Shown here: positions 44,159 through 52,838 of the stretch, in pieces
Layout: the number at the start of each line of letters is the position of its first letter
Numbering within the stretch: position 1 is the stretch's first letter
Assembly (NCBI RefSeq): GCF_003253745.1
Contig: NZ_MZXV01000013.1
Location: forward strand, 1,116,001-1,180,000
Length of the DNA: 64,000 nt
Direction of reading: 5' to 3'
DNA from: Mesorhizobium kowhaii
Lineage (GTDB): Bacteria > Pseudomonadota > Alphaproteobacteria > Rhizobiales > Rhizobiaceae
Program-made: the position numbers and the translations under genes
The notes under the pieces: model-generated
Databases searched by the model: none
Seen by the model: the letters and a program-made list of their open reading frames with translations, nothing else
Told to the model about the DNA's origin: nothing

Positions 44159-44186
44159 GAGCATGATCCCCGAAAAGATCATGCTC
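44159..44186 (+). terminator. Short Rhizobiales-type palindrome/terminator after the binding-protein gene
   Basis: A 10-bp perfect stem GAGCATGATC/GATCATGCTC around CCCGAAAA. The arm resembles the outer arms of the palindromic repeat at 52509-52579 (GAGCACGATC), so it looks like a short member of the same repeat family. It lies 9 bases after the stop. Confidence 0.6.
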
Positions 44187-44201
44187 AAACAACAAGATCG
44201 C

Positions 44202-44231
44202 GGCGCCTCTGGCAAAAATGTCAGAGGCGCC
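44202..44231. terminator. Stem-loop between convergent genes
   Basis: A 10-bp stem GGCGCCTCTG/CAGAGGCGCC with a 10-base A-rich loop. The 3' arm overlaps the last codons and stop of the Lrp gene. It can terminate transcription from either side. Confidence 0.6.
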
Positions 44232-44679
44232 GTTCCTTTATGGTGTTCATGACGAAGCTGGTCTCGATCGAGGCGACGCATTGCAGCCGCGCGATCTTTT
44301 CCTTGATGAAGCGCTCGTACTGTTCGAGGCTGCCAGTCACCACCTTCAGCACATAGTCGCGCGAACCGGTGACGAGGTGGCATTCCAGCACCTCTTCCCA
44401 GCCGCGGATCGCGTCCTCGAACATGACGATCTCGTCCTCGTTCTGCCGGCTGAGCCGGATGGTTGCGATGGCGACCATGCTCCAGCCGAAGGCGGCCGGA
44501 TCGACCAGCGTGGTGTAGCCTCTGATGACGCCGGTCTCCTCCAGCCGCCGCACCCTCCTCAGACAGGGCGACGGCGACAGGCCGATCCGCTCGGCAAGCT
44601 CGTTGTTGGTGATGCGGGCGTCGGCCTGCAGCTCACGCAGAATCCTGCGGTCGAAATCATCGGCTATCTTCTGCTGCAC
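44221..44679 (-). CDS. Lrp/AsnC family transcriptional regulator
   Basis: A 152-residue regulator starting with GTG at 44679 (GGAGAGG six bases upstream decides it). The helix-turn-helix is in LQADARITNNELAERIGLSP with the recognition region SPCLRRVRRLEETGVIRGY. The RAM domain follows with YVLKVVTGSLEQYERFIKEK. Such proteins sense amino acids. It is divergent from the Cys/Met PLP enzyme, which is its probable target. Confidence 0.93.
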   Translation of the reverse strand: MQQKIADDFDRRILRELQADARITNNELAERIGLSPSPCLRRVRRLEETGVIRGYTTLVDPAAFGWSMVAIATIRLSRQNEDEIVMFEDAIRGWEEVLECHLVTGSRDYVLKVVTGSLEQYERFIKEKIARLQCVASIETSFVMNTIKERRL

Positions 44680-44792
44680 TTTCGGCCTCTCCAGGCAATT
44701 TGTTGCGAGGATGCAGCCATGCGCGCCCAAAAATAGCAAAGACTGCGCGATGAGGATCGCATAAATTGCACCTCGAAAAGCAGGAAAAAGCC

Positions 44793-46076
44793 ATGCCCGC
44801 GCCACGCCCTTCGAAAACCCATATCGGCAACCACAAGCTCCACCCGGAGACGCTGATGCTGAGCTATGGCTTCGATCCGCAGCTTTCGGAGGGCGCGGTC
44901 AAGCCGCCGGTGTTCCTGACCTCGACCTTCGTGTTCAAGTCGGCGGAAGAGGGACGCGACTTCTTCGACTACACCTCGGGCCGCAAGGAGCCGCCGAGCG
45001 GCACGGCGTCCGGCCTGGTCTATTCGCGCTTCAACCATCCCAACAGCGAGATCGTCGAGGACCGGCTGGCGATCTATGAAGGGACGGATGCCTGCATCCT
45101 GTTTTCATCAGGCATGTCGGCGATCGCGACGACACTGCTCGCCTATGCTCGCCCGGGTGACGTCATCCTGCATTCGCAGCCGCTTTATGGCGGCACCGAG
45201 ACGCTCTTGACGCGCACGCTTTCGGGCTTCGGTATTGGTGCTGTCGGCTTTGCGGATGGCGTCGACGAGACGGCGGTGCGCGCGGCGGCCGAAGCTGCAG
45301 TCGCGAAGGGCCGCGTCTCGGTCATCCTGATCGAGACGCCGTCAAATCCGACCAACAGCCTTGTCGACATCGCGCTGATGCGCAGGATCGCCGACGAGAT
45401 CGGCGTCAGGCAAGGCTCGACGCCGATTGTCGTCTGCGACAATACGCTGCTCGGTCCGGTGTTCCAGAGGCCGATCGAACATGGCGCCGATGTATCCGTC
45501 TATTCGCTGACCAAATATGTCGGCGGCCATTCCGACCTGATCGCGGGCGCCGCCATGGGCAGCAAGGCGGTCACCAAGCCGATCAAGGCGCTGCGCGGTG
45601 CGATCGGCACGCAGCTCGATCCGCATTCCTGCTGGATGCTCGGCCGCTCGCTGGAGACACTGTCGATCCGCATGGAGCGGGCGAACGACAATGCACGCCT
45701 GGTCGCCGAATTCCTGCGCGATCATGCCAAGGTCGAAAAGGTGCATTATTTGCCGTTCCTGGGCGAGGACACGCCGGCGGGCCGTGCGTACCGCGCGCAA
45801 TGCAGCGGCGCCGGCTCGACATTCTCCTTCGACATACGCGGCGGAGAGAAGGCGGCTTTCGCCTTTCTCAACGGGCTGCAGATCTTCAAGCTGGCGGTGA
45901 GCCTCGGCGGAACGGAATCGCTGGCCAGCCACCCCGCTGCGATGACCCATTCAGGCATTCCCTTCGACGTGCGCCAACGCATCGGCGTGCTGGAGACCAC
46001 GGTCAGGCTGTCGATCGGTGTCGAGCACCCGGACGATCTGATCGCCGACCTGACGCAGGCGCTGGCGGCGGTCTGA
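44793..46076 (+). CDS. Cys/Met-metabolism PLP enzyme (methionine gamma-lyase/cystathionine gamma-synthase type)
   Basis: A 427-residue PLP-dependent enzyme. Family motifs: [38 protein letters not shown] and the PLP lysine in [17 protein letters not shown]. The end has [18 protein letters not shown]. These enzymes act on cystathionine, O-acyl-homoserine or methionine; residues here do not fix which. An ATG at 44793 with AGGAAAAAG upstream was chosen over one at 44766. It is divergent from the Lrp gene. Confidence 0.9.
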   Translation: MPAPRPSKTHIGNHKLHPETLMLSYGFDPQLSEGAVKPPVFLTSTFVFKSAEEGRDFFDYTSGRKEPPSGTASGLVYSRFNHPNSEIVEDRLAIYEGTDACILFSSGMSAIATTLLAYARPGDVILHSQPLYGGTETLLTRTLSGFGIGAVGFADGVDETAVRAAAEAAVAKGRVSVILIETPSNPTNSLVDIALMRRIADEIGVRQGSTPIVVCDNTLLGPVFQRPIEHGADVSVYSLTKYVGGHSDLIAGAAMGSKAVTKPIKALRGAIGTQLDPHSCWMLGRSLETLSIRMERANDNARLVAEFLRDHAKVEKVHYLPFLGEDTPAGRAYRAQCSGAGSTFSFDIRGGEKAAFAFLNGLQIFKLAVSLGGTESLASHPAAMTHSGIPFDVRQRIGVLETTVRLSIGVEHPDDLIADLTQALAAV

Positions 46077-46220
46077 CGGCTACCTTCCCCAAAAGCGAGG
46101 GCAGGACGGGCGATCATCACAAATGCGTGTGGTGGGATACATTACGCCGCCCAGCCGTTGCGTTGTGGCATACGCGCGCCATGGGGCGTGACGGATGCGA
46201 CAGCCAATCGGAGATTCTTC

Positions 46221-46661
46221 ATGCGCACCCAATCCTTCCTGCCGGCACTCTCGGCGCTGGCCATTTCGACCGCTTTCCTGTTCGCATCGCCAGCCATGGC
46301 CGACATGGAAAAGTTCAAGGCGACGCTCGATGGCGGCCAGCAGAGCCCGCCCGTCACCACGAAGGGCAAAGGCACGGCGACTTTGACGTTCGACACCGCC
46401 AAGAAGAAACTCAGCTGGAACGTCAAATATTCCGGCCTGAGCGGGCCGGCGACGGCCGCGCACATCCACGGCCCGGCGGCGATGGGTGAAAACGCTGGAC
46501 CCGTCATCCCGTTCAAAAAGCTCAAAAGCCCGATCAAGGGATCGGAAACGTTGACCGATGCCCAGGCGGCTGACCTTGAGGCCGGCAAATATTACGTCAA
46601 CGTCCACACCGCCGCCAACAAGGACGGCGAGATCCGCGGCCAGATCGAAAAGGCGAAGTAG
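46221..46661 (+). CDS. Secreted CHRD-domain protein
   Basis: A 146-residue protein with a Sec signal peptide (MRTQSFLPALSALAISTAFL... ending ASPAMA). The mature part is a single CHRD (chordin-like) domain: KFKATLDGGQQSPPVTT, AAHIHGPA, and YYVNVHTAANKDGEIRGQI. The domain is a periplasmic or surface beta-sandwich with a conserved histidine pair (HIHGPA, NVHT). Function unknown. It stands alone between the PLP-enzyme gene and a convergent ThDP-enzyme gene. Confidence 0.88.
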   Translation: MRTQSFLPALSALAISTAFLFASPAMADMEKFKATLDGGQQSPPVTTKGKGTATLTFDTAKKKLSWNVKYSGLSGPATAAHIHGPAAMGENAGPVIPFKKLKSPIKGSETLTDAQAADLEAGKYYVNVHTAANKDGEIRGQIEKAK

Positions 46662-46703
46662 GTAACGTCGCCCCGAGGGCGATTATTGCGCTGCGTGACG
46701 CTT

Positions 46704-46731
46704 CCCCCTCTGTCCGGCAGGATGGAGGGGG
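46704..46731. terminator. Stem-loop between convergent CHRD and ThDP-enzyme genes
   Basis: CCCCCTC/GAGGGGG (7 bp) with an inner TCC/GGA pairing. It lies 43 bases after the CHRD stop and 32 bases before the end of the ThDP-enzyme gene. No strong T-run. Confidence 0.4.
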
Positions 46732-46762
46732 CGCGAAGGTATTCGGCCTATGCCGTTGGTGC

Positions 46763-48412
46763 TTATGCCTTGTCGCGAATCTGGGTCATCGTCCGGGTCG
46801 GCGTGATCGCCTCGGGGTCGAGCCTGATCTCGACGATCGCCGGCTTGCCGCTGGCGCGGGCGCGCTCGAAGGCTGGGGCGAAATCCGCCGTCTTCTCGAC
46901 CGTCTCGCCATGGCCGCCATAGGCGCGGGCCAAGGCCGCGAAGTCCGGATTTTTGAGATCCGTGGCCACGACGCGGCCGGGATATTCGCGCTCCTGATGC
47001 ATGCGGATGGTGCCGTAGATGCCGTTGTTGACGACGACAACGACGATCGGCAGGTCATACTGGACGGCGGTGGCAAACTCCTGCCCATTCATCAGGAAGC
47101 AGCCGTCGCCGGCGAAGGCAACCACGGTGCGCTCCGGAAACAGCTCTTTGGCGGCGACCGCGGCAGGGGTGCCGTAGCCCATCGAGCCTGACGTCGGTGC
47201 TGCCTGCGTGGCGAAGCGGCGGAAGCGGTGGAAGCGGTGCACCCAGGTGGCGTAATTGCCGGCGCCGTTGGTGAGGATGGCATCGTCGGGCAGCATCTTT
47301 TCGAGATAGTTCATGATCGGCCCCATCCGGACCGGGCCGGGGCCGCTTTCGGGCGGCGTCGACCAGTCGAGATAGGCGGCATGCAGCTTTGGCGTCTCGG
47401 CTGCCCAAACGGGTGCCGAGGTCGGCTTGCGCTTGGCGAAGGCTTGAACGAAGGCCGAAGGCGAGGCGTTGATCGCCAGAGTCGGCCGGTAGACGCGGCC
47501 GAGTTCGCCGGCATCGGCATGGATGTGGACCAGCGTCTGTTCGGGGTAGGGGCTCTTCAAAAGCGTGTAGTCGGAGGACGGCATTTCGCCCATGCGGCCA
47601 CCGATCAACAGCACGAGATCGGCCTGCTTGATCACTGTGGCCAGCTTCGGATTGATGCCGATGCCGACATCGCCGGCATAGTTCGGATGCAGATGGTCGA
47701 ACAACATCTGGCGGCGGAAGGAACAGCCGACCGGCAGCGACCAGGCTTCGGCGATCGAGCGCATCTGCGCCACGGCCTCGGCATCCCAGCGCGTGCCGCC
47801 AAGGATGACGAACGGCCGTTTGGCCTTGGACAGCAATCCCTCCAGCGCGTCGAGTTCGGCTTCGCCCGGCCGGGTTTCGACCGGTGTGTGCGGCAAGGCG
47901 ATGGGCGCTTCGACGACACTGGTCAGCATGTCTTCCGGCAGCGAGATGACCACCGGGCCGGGACGGCCCGAGGTCGCCACCGCGAAGGCGCGGGTGACGA
48001 ATTCCGGGATGCGCGAGGCGTCATCGATCTCGACCACCCATTTGGCGATGTCGCCAAAGAATCTCTTGTAATCCACCTCCTGGAAGGCCTCGCGCTCCTT
48101 GGCGTGGCTGGCGACCTGGCCGATGAACAGGATGACAGGAATAGAATCCTGCATGGCGATGTGGATACCGGCAGACGCATTGGTGGCGCCGGGGCCACGG
48201 GTGACGAAGCAGATGCCGGGCTTGCCGGTCAGGCGGCCGTGGCAATCGGCCATCATGGCGGCGCCGCCTTCCTGGCGGCAGACGATGGTGCGGATCGCCG
48301 AATCGTGCAGCGCGTCGAGCACCGCCAGGTAGGATTCACCGGGCACGCAATAGATGCGGTCGGTGCCGTTGGCTTCGAGCGCATCGACGATCAGTTGTCC
48401 GCCGGTCTTCAT
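46763..48412 (-). CDS. ThDP-dependent enzyme, acetolactate synthase-like
   Basis: A 549-residue thiamine-diphosphate enzyme with the usual three domains. The cofactor-activating Glu is in CRQEGGAAMMAD near residue 48, and the ThDP/Mg motif is AGDGCFLMNGQEF followed by VVVNNGIYG. It resembles the large subunit of acetolactate synthase but is shorter and has no small subunit nearby. It differs from oxalyl-CoA decarboxylase in the N-terminal pattern. Its start overlaps the stop of the CoA-transferase gene by four bases, so the two are translationally coupled and probably serve one pathway whose substrate is not known. Confidence 0.88.
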   Translation of the reverse strand: MKTGGQLIVDALEANGTDRIYCVPGESYLAVLDALHDSAIRTIVCRQEGGAAMMADCHGRLTGKPGICFVTRGPGATNASAGIHIAMQDSIPVILFIGQVASHAKEREAFQEVDYKRFFGDIAKWVVEIDDASRIPEFVTRAFAVATSGRPGPVVISLPEDMLTSVVEAPIALPHTPVETRPGEAELDALEGLLSKAKRPFVILGGTRWDAEAVAQMRSIAEAWSLPVGCSFRRQMLFDHLHPNYAGDVGIGINPKLATVIKQADLVLLIGGRMGEMPSSDYTLLKSPYPEQTLVHIHADAGELGRVYRPTLAINASPSAFVQAFAKRKPTSAPVWAAETPKLHAAYLDWSTPPESGPGPVRMGPIMNYLEKMLPDDAILTNGAGNYATWVHRFHRFRRFATQAAPTSGSMGYGTPAAVAAKELFPERTVVAFAGDGCFLMNGQEFATAVQYDLPIVVVVVNNGIYGTIRMHQEREYPGRVVATDLKNPDFAALARAYGGHGETVEKTADFAPAFERARASGKPAIVEIRLDPEAITPTRTMTQIRDKA

Positions 48413-49584
48413 TGTCCAGACTTCTCCAGTTCGGCAAGGATTTCTTGCGTGTGCTCGCCCAGGCGCGGCGAGGGGCGCTCATAGACAAGCGGCGTGCCGG
48501 ACATGACCATCGGTGCGCGCACTGAAGGCAGAAGATTGCCATGGCCGTCGTCGAGGTCGAGCCGCATGCCGCGCGCGATCGTCTGCGGGTCGGCGAACAT
48601 CTGGCCGATCGTGTTGATCGGGCTCGCCGGCACGCTTGCCGCTTCCAGCTTTGCCAGCAGCGCGTCGCGGTCAAAAATCTTCAGCGCCTCGATCATGTGT
48701 TGGCGCAGCTTGACCCGGTTGGCGACGCGGGCCGGATTGGTGGCGAAGTCAGGATTCGACGGCAATTCGTCCAATCCGACGGCGGCGCAGAATTTGGCGA
48801 ACTGGCCGTCATTGCCGACCGCCAGGATGATGTGGCCATCCCTGACCGGCACCACCTCGTAAGGCGCAATGTTCATATGCGCGTTGCCCATCTGCACCGG
48901 CGACTTGCCGGAGACGAGATAGTTCAGGTTCTGGTTGCCGAGCGCTGAAATCTGGGTGTCGAAGAGCGCCATGTCGATGTGCTGGCCGTCGCCGGTCTGC
49001 TCGGCATGGCGAAGCGCCGCCTGAATGGCGATGACGGAATAAAGGCCGGTGAAGATGTCCGAGATGGCGACGCCGGCCTTTTGCGGCTCGCGGCCGACCT
49101 CGCCGGTGATCGACATCATGCCGGCCATGGCCTGGATGATGAAGTCGTAGCCCGCGCGTGGCGCGTAGGGTCCATCCTGACCAAAGCCGGTGATCGAGCA
49201 GTAGACGAGGCGGGGGTTGGTCTTGCGCAGGCTGTCATAGTCGAGGCCGTATTTCTTCAGGCCGCCGAGCTTGAAGTTCTCGATCAGCACGTCCGAAGTC
49301 GCGACCAGCCGGCGCACCGTCTCGGCACCCTCAGGTGTCGAGAAATCGATGGCGATGGAGCGCTTGCCGCGATTGCAGGAATGGTAATAGGCGGCCGACA
49401 GGTTCTCGCCGTCCTTGCCCATGACGAAGGGCGGGCCCCATTTGCGGGTGTCGTCGCCGCCATCGGGGCTCTCGACCTTGATGACATCGGCGCCGAGATC
49501 GGCAAGCAACTGCCCGGCCCATGGCCCGGCAAGGATGCGGGCGAGTTCGACGACGCGGACGCCTTTCAGCGGGGGCTCAGTCAT
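48409..49584 (-). CDS. CaiB/BaiF family CoA-transferase
   Basis: A 391-residue class III CoA-transferase. The start GVRVVELARILAGPWAGQLLADLGADVIKVE is broken here into its familiar parts: VVELARILAGPWAGQLL, LGADVIKVES, then NRGKRSIAID. The catalytic Asp is probably the one in ALFDTQISALGNQN. Members move CoA between small carboxylic acids. It is coupled to the ThDP gene downstream (stop and start overlap), suggesting CoA activation of a substrate made or used by that enzyme. Confidence 0.92.
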   Translation of the reverse strand: MTEPPLKGVRVVELARILAGPWAGQLLADLGADVIKVESPDGGDDTRKWGPPFVMGKDGENLSAAYYHSCNRGKRSIAIDFSTPEGAETVRRLVATSDVLIENFKLGGLKKYGLDYDSLRKTNPRLVYCSITGFGQDGPYAPRAGYDFIIQAMAGMMSITGEVGREPQKAGVAISDIFTGLYSVIAIQAALRHAEQTGDGQHIDMALFDTQISALGNQNLNYLVSGKSPVQMGNAHMNIAPYEVVPVRDGHIILAVGNDGQFAKFCAAVGLDELPSNPDFATNPARVANRVKLRQHMIEALKIFDRDALLAKLEAASVPASPINTIGQMFADPQTIARGMRLDLDDGHGNLLPSVRAPMVMSGTPLVYERPSPRLGEHTQEILAELEKSGQ

Positions 49585-49665
49585 AGATCACCGTGGTTGA
49601 TCGAAAGCAGAGCCTCTATCAAGCCCTGCAACGGCTGTCACGGCTCTTGCGATAGGCCAATCCCT

Positions 49666-50598
49666 TCAACCCTTCAGCACGCCGTCGGCCCAAGCCGCGA
49701 AATCGCCCATGATAATGTCGCGATTCACCTCGTTCAGGCTTTCGTGGCGGGTGTCGGGGTAAACCTTTGAAACCAGATTCGAAAAGCCCATCTTGCGCAT
49801 GCGATTGGCAAGATGCGTGATCCCCTTGCCGTAATCCGAGGCGGGATCCTTTTCGCCACCGACGGTGCCGACGGGGAGGTCGCGTCGGATGCCGGCAAAG
49901 CCGGCATCCTTGCCGCCGTTGAGCGCCATGCCGACGACGTCGCGCCACATCGACACCGATGCATCCCAGCCGCAAAGTGGATCGGCGATGTATTTCGCCA
50001 CCTCCGCCTCGTCGCGCGACAGCCAGTCGAACAATGTGCGGTGATTTGGCACCGCCTTGCCCCAGGCCTGGAAGGTGAGTTTCGGCAGCAGGCGCGAGGG
50101 GACATCCGAGCCCAGCCGCATCCGTTCCCAGCCAAGGATGCCCAGGGCCAGTTGGCCGAGCAGCCCTTGCGAGAAGTTGCCGTTCCAGATCGCGGCCGCA
50201 TGAACGCGAGGCGAGTGGCGCAGCAGGTAGTTCAGCGCCACGGAAGCACCCATCGAATGGCCGAAGAGGACGACCGGCAGGTTCGGCTGTTCGCTGGCGA
50301 TCAGATCATGGATGGCGTCGACGTCGGCGATCACCTTGGCGCTACCGTCCCTGTCGGCGAACCTGCCAAGCGGCGCGTCGGGCGCCTTGGTCGCGCCATG
50401 GCCGCGATGATCGTGGACATAGACGTGGAAGCCGCGTGGCGCGAGAAAATCGGCAAAGCGGGCATAGCGCGCGGCGTGCTCTGCCAGCCCGTGATTGATC
50501 TGGACGACGGCACGTGCCCGGCCATCGGCTTGCCTGACGAAAAGATTGAGATCGGCACCGGTCGGAGAGGCAACCACGCGCTGCTGGCTGAATGACAT
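49666..50598 (-). CDS. Alpha/beta hydrolase, monoacylglycerol-lipase-like
   Basis: A 310-residue serine hydrolase. The nucleophile elbow is LFGHSMGAS near residue 112; earlier the oxyanion-associated pattern INHGLAEHAARY is typical of monoacylglycerol lipases (serine aminopeptidase S33 group). The His is in DTRHESLNEV near the end. No signal peptide. It lies 81 bases before the CoA-transferase gene on the same strand and may be the first gene of that operon. Confidence 0.9.
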   Translation of the reverse strand: MSFSQQRVVASPTGADLNLFVRQADGRARAVVQINHGLAEHAARYARFADFLAPRGFHVYVHDHRGHGATKAPDAPLGRFADRDGSAKVIADVDAIHDLIASEQPNLPVVLFGHSMGASVALNYLLRHSPRVHAAAIWNGNFSQGLLGQLALGILGWERMRLGSDVPSRLLPKLTFQAWGKAVPNHRTLFDWLSRDEAEVAKYIADPLCGWDASVSMWRDVVGMALNGGKDAGFAGIRRDLPVGTVGGEKDPASDYGKGITHLANRMRKMGFSNLVSKVYPDTRHESLNEVNRDIIMGDFAAWADGVLKG

Positions 50599-50787
50599 GC
50601 CGCTCGGTCTCCAGGCTCTGGCCGCCACCGTGGCGCCGGCTTTGTTTGCGCCGGCACCGGTTTTGCGTCAATCCGCCCTGCCTGCTTTTCCGCGACGATG
50701 TTTCTTGCCTTTGGCCAGCAAAATATCGCAATTCTGACATGGAGACAGCTTCAGTCTGTCGCCCACTTCTTCAGCCGGGGATTTTCC

Positions 50788-51795
50788 ATGCGCATTGGTG
50801 TTGTTTTCGGATTGGCCATGCTGGTGGCGTCGTTGGCCGATGCTGCGCATGCCGACGTCAAGATGAGCGGCACCTTCGTTGCCGACGCGGCCTGTCCGGC
50901 AACGCAAGCCATCAAGAACGGCAAGAACCCCGGCAATGTCTCGACCGACGCCGGACAGAGCTACCAGCTGTTTGCCGGCAACAAGGATGCGCCGACGCAC
51001 TATCTCATCCTGGTGCCGGGCGCCGATCCGGAGCGCCGTTGGGTGAAGGTCAGTTGCGGCCATGTCTCCGGCAGCAGCGCCGCGACGGTGCCGGCAGCAC
51101 CTGGCGGGCAAGGCAAGCCGGCGGCTTCGGGAAAACCCGAATATGTCTTCGCGCTGAGCTGGCAGCCGGCCTTTTGCGAGACCAAGTCAAGCAAGACCGA
51201 ATGCAAGGCGCAGAGCGCCGGCGATTTCGACGCGACGCATTTCACCTTGCACGGGCTGTGGCCGCAGCCGAACGGCAATTTCTATTGCCAGGCGACAGCG
51301 AGCGACAAGGCCAACGACAATCCGGCCCACTGGAAGGACCTGCCGCCGGTCAATTTGGATGCCAACACCCGCACGGAACTCGACCAGGTGATGCCGGGTA
51401 CCGCTTCCCATCTCGAGCGGCATGAATGGGTCAAGCACGGCACTTGCTACGGCAAGAGCCAGCAGGACTATTTCTCCGACGCGCTCAATTTGATGCGTGC
51501 CGTGAACAGCTCGCCGGTGCGCGATCTCTTTGCCAAGAACATTGGTGGGAAACTGACGGCGGACCAGATCCGCGGTGCCTTCGACAGCGCCTTTGGCGCT
51601 GGAGCAGGGGACCGGGTGCGCGTCTCCTGCGTCATCGATCCGTCGAGCGGCAGGCGGCTGATCGGCGAACTGACGCTCGGCCTTGCCGGCCCGATCGGTC
51701 CCGACAGCTCGCTCAAGGACCTGCTGCTGGCTTCGGTGCCGACCAACAAGGCCGGTTGCCCGACCGGCACCGTCGACGCGATCGGGTTCCAGTAA
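50788..51795 (+). CDS. Secreted ribonuclease T2 family protein with N-terminal extension
   Basis: A 335-residue exported RNase T2 family enzyme with a signal peptide (about 1-22). Both catalytic segments are present: CAS1 FTLHGLWP (152-159, His155) and CAS2 HEWVKHGTC (212-220, His217 with Glu213 and Lys216). The catalytic domain begins near residue 118. Before it is a mature region of about 70 residues with two cysteines (Cys36, Cys90) and a Gly/Ala/Pro-rich linker, which ordinary RNase T2 proteins of 220-270 residues lack. The start at 50788 is chosen at the signal peptide. Confidence 0.92.
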   Translation: MRIGVVFGLAMLVASLADAAHADVKMSGTFVADAACPATQAIKNGKNPGNVSTDAGQSYQLFAGNKDAPTHYLILVPGADPERRWVKVSCGHVSGSSAATVPAAPGGQGKPAASGKPEYVFALSWQPAFCETKSSKTECKAQSAGDFDATHFTLHGLWPQPNGNFYCQATASDKANDNPAHWKDLPPVNLDANTRTELDQVMPGTASHLERHEWVKHGTCYGKSQQDYFSDALNLMRAVNSSPVRDLFAKNIGGKLTADQIRGAFDSAFGAGAGDRVRVSCVIDPSSGRRLIGELTLGLAGPIGPDSSLKDLLLASVPTNKAGCPTGTVDAIGFQ

Positions 51796-51881
51796 GCACT
51801 GGCTGAACGCAGACGCCGGACTGTCGCTTTGCCGCGTCGTGGTGCTATGCTGCGCCGAGCATCATTCGGGCGGGGGTCGCA

Positions 51882-52496
51882 ATGGATGGCATGACGAGCA
51901 GCGCGCTGGCGCGGCTGGCTTTCTGGGCTAAGGGTATGGTCGCGATCAGCGACGGCCGCATGGAATGGCCGGGTTTTTCCTACACCGACACCGAGTGGGC
52001 GCGGATGCGGACGCTCTCCGAACCGATCGGCACCGGCACCTACCAGCTGTTCACCATCGTCAATGCGGTGATCTTCATCACGATTGCGGCGCTCGGCATT
52101 TTCGGCGTCTTCCTGCCGCTGGCGACGGTGTTGTTTCCGGTGCCGGCCGAGACCAGCGCGCTGAAGTTTTCGCTGCTGCTGGCGGCCTGCGCCTTCCTCA
52201 TCATCGGGCTTGGCCTGCCGATCTCGATGCGCCTTTCGGCAGTGCTGGTGGCCGGCAAGGCGGTGCGTGCGACGCTGATCACCGCGCCCGGCGACGAGGC
52301 GCTGGCCTCAAAAGTGTCCTGGCAGATCAACCGCATCATGCTGATCATGTGCGGCCTGCTGGTGCCGGGCATCCTGCTGTTCATCGCCTACGACATCGAA
52401 GCCGAGCCGATCATCACCGCGCTGAAATGGCTGGCGATCGCGCTGATGGCGGTCTCTACTTTGGCCGGCATACGGCGGCAGAAAAAGTCACCGTAA
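51882..52496 (+). CDS. Hypothetical membrane protein
   Basis: A 204-residue protein with four hydrophobic segments (about residues 56-80, 95-117, 148-168 and 178-196). A cytoplasmic or periplasmic N-terminal stretch of about 50 residues precedes them. GGGGG stands five bases before the ATG. No family motif is recognised. It converges with the diguanylate-cyclase gene; the two palindromic repeats separate them. Confidence 0.75.
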   Translation: MDGMTSSALARLAFWAKGMVAISDGRMEWPGFSYTDTEWARMRTLSEPIGTGTYQLFTIVNAVIFITIAALGIFGVFLPLATVLFPVPAETSALKFSLLLAACAFLIIGLGLPISMRLSAVLVAGKAVRATLITAPGDEALASKVSWQINRIMLIMCGLLVPGILLFIAYDIEAEPIITALKWLAIALMAVSTLAGIRRQKKSP

Positions 52497-52508
52497 GCGC
52501 TCACAGCT

Positions 52509-52579
52509 GAGCACGATCTCTGGACAAACGGTTTCCGTTTGTCCGAGAAAACCGGATTCCACTTTTCGGGATCGTGCTC
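52509..52579. repeat. Palindromic intergenic element A (Rhizobiales RIME-like)
   Basis: Outer arms GAGCACGATC (52509-52518) and GATCGTGCTC (52570-52579) enclose an inner stem GGACAAACGG/CCGTTTGTCC with a TTT loop, then GAAAA/TTTTC. The pattern matches abundant mosaic palindromic elements of Rhizobiales chromosomes. It lies 12 bases after the membrane-protein stop and can fold on either strand. Confidence 0.75.
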
Positions 52580-52596
52580 TATCTCTTCGTTTTGAC

Positions 52597-52640
52597 GCAA
52601 TTCCGGACGGAAAACCGTTTCACACTTTTCCTGGAATTGC
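52597..52640. repeat. Palindromic intergenic element B
   Basis: Arms GCAATTCC (52597-52604) and GGAATTGC (52633-52640) with an inner GGAAAA/TTTTCC pair. It is a second common Rhizobiales palindrome type, placed 17 bases after element A. It ends one base before the stop codon (52642-52644) that belongs to the out-of-frame end of the diguanylate cyclase gene. Confidence 0.7.
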
Positions 52641-52641
52641 T

Positions 52642-52838
52642 CTAAATCTGCGCGGATTTGGTCCATGCAACGGCGGCGTCGGCCTCGTGGCCGCCCGGTT
52701 CGCCGACAATGCGATCGCGCCCGGTCGACTTCGCCTTGTAGAGGCGCTGGTCGGCAAGCGCGAACAGATCGGCAAGGCAGCGCGTCGTTTCGCTGACGCT
52801 GGAGACACCGGCGCTGACGGTCAGGTCGAAGCGGCTCT
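52642..52838 (-). other. Out-of-frame remainder of the GGDEF domain
   Basis: Read on the minus strand in the frame one base off the upstream gene, these bases encode QSRFDLTVSAGVSS, then DLFALADQRLYKAKSTGRDR and IVGEPGG, and stop at TAG (complement of 52642-52644). This is the expected C-terminal part of a GGDEF domain. It joins to the upstream frame if one C is added at the run near 52839-52840. I read it as the lost end of the diguanylate cyclase gene. Confidence 0.85.

Noticed and set aside
46686..46922. A 78-codon plus-strand frame at the end of the ThDP-enzyme gene
   Set aside because: It overlaps the convergent coding region and has no family or ribosome site; its start lies within a hairpin region.
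46763..49584. Oxalate degradation operon (frc-oxc)
   Set aside because: The CoA-transferase could fit, but the ThDP protein has an acetolactate-synthase-like N-terminus rather than that of oxalyl-CoA decarboxylase.
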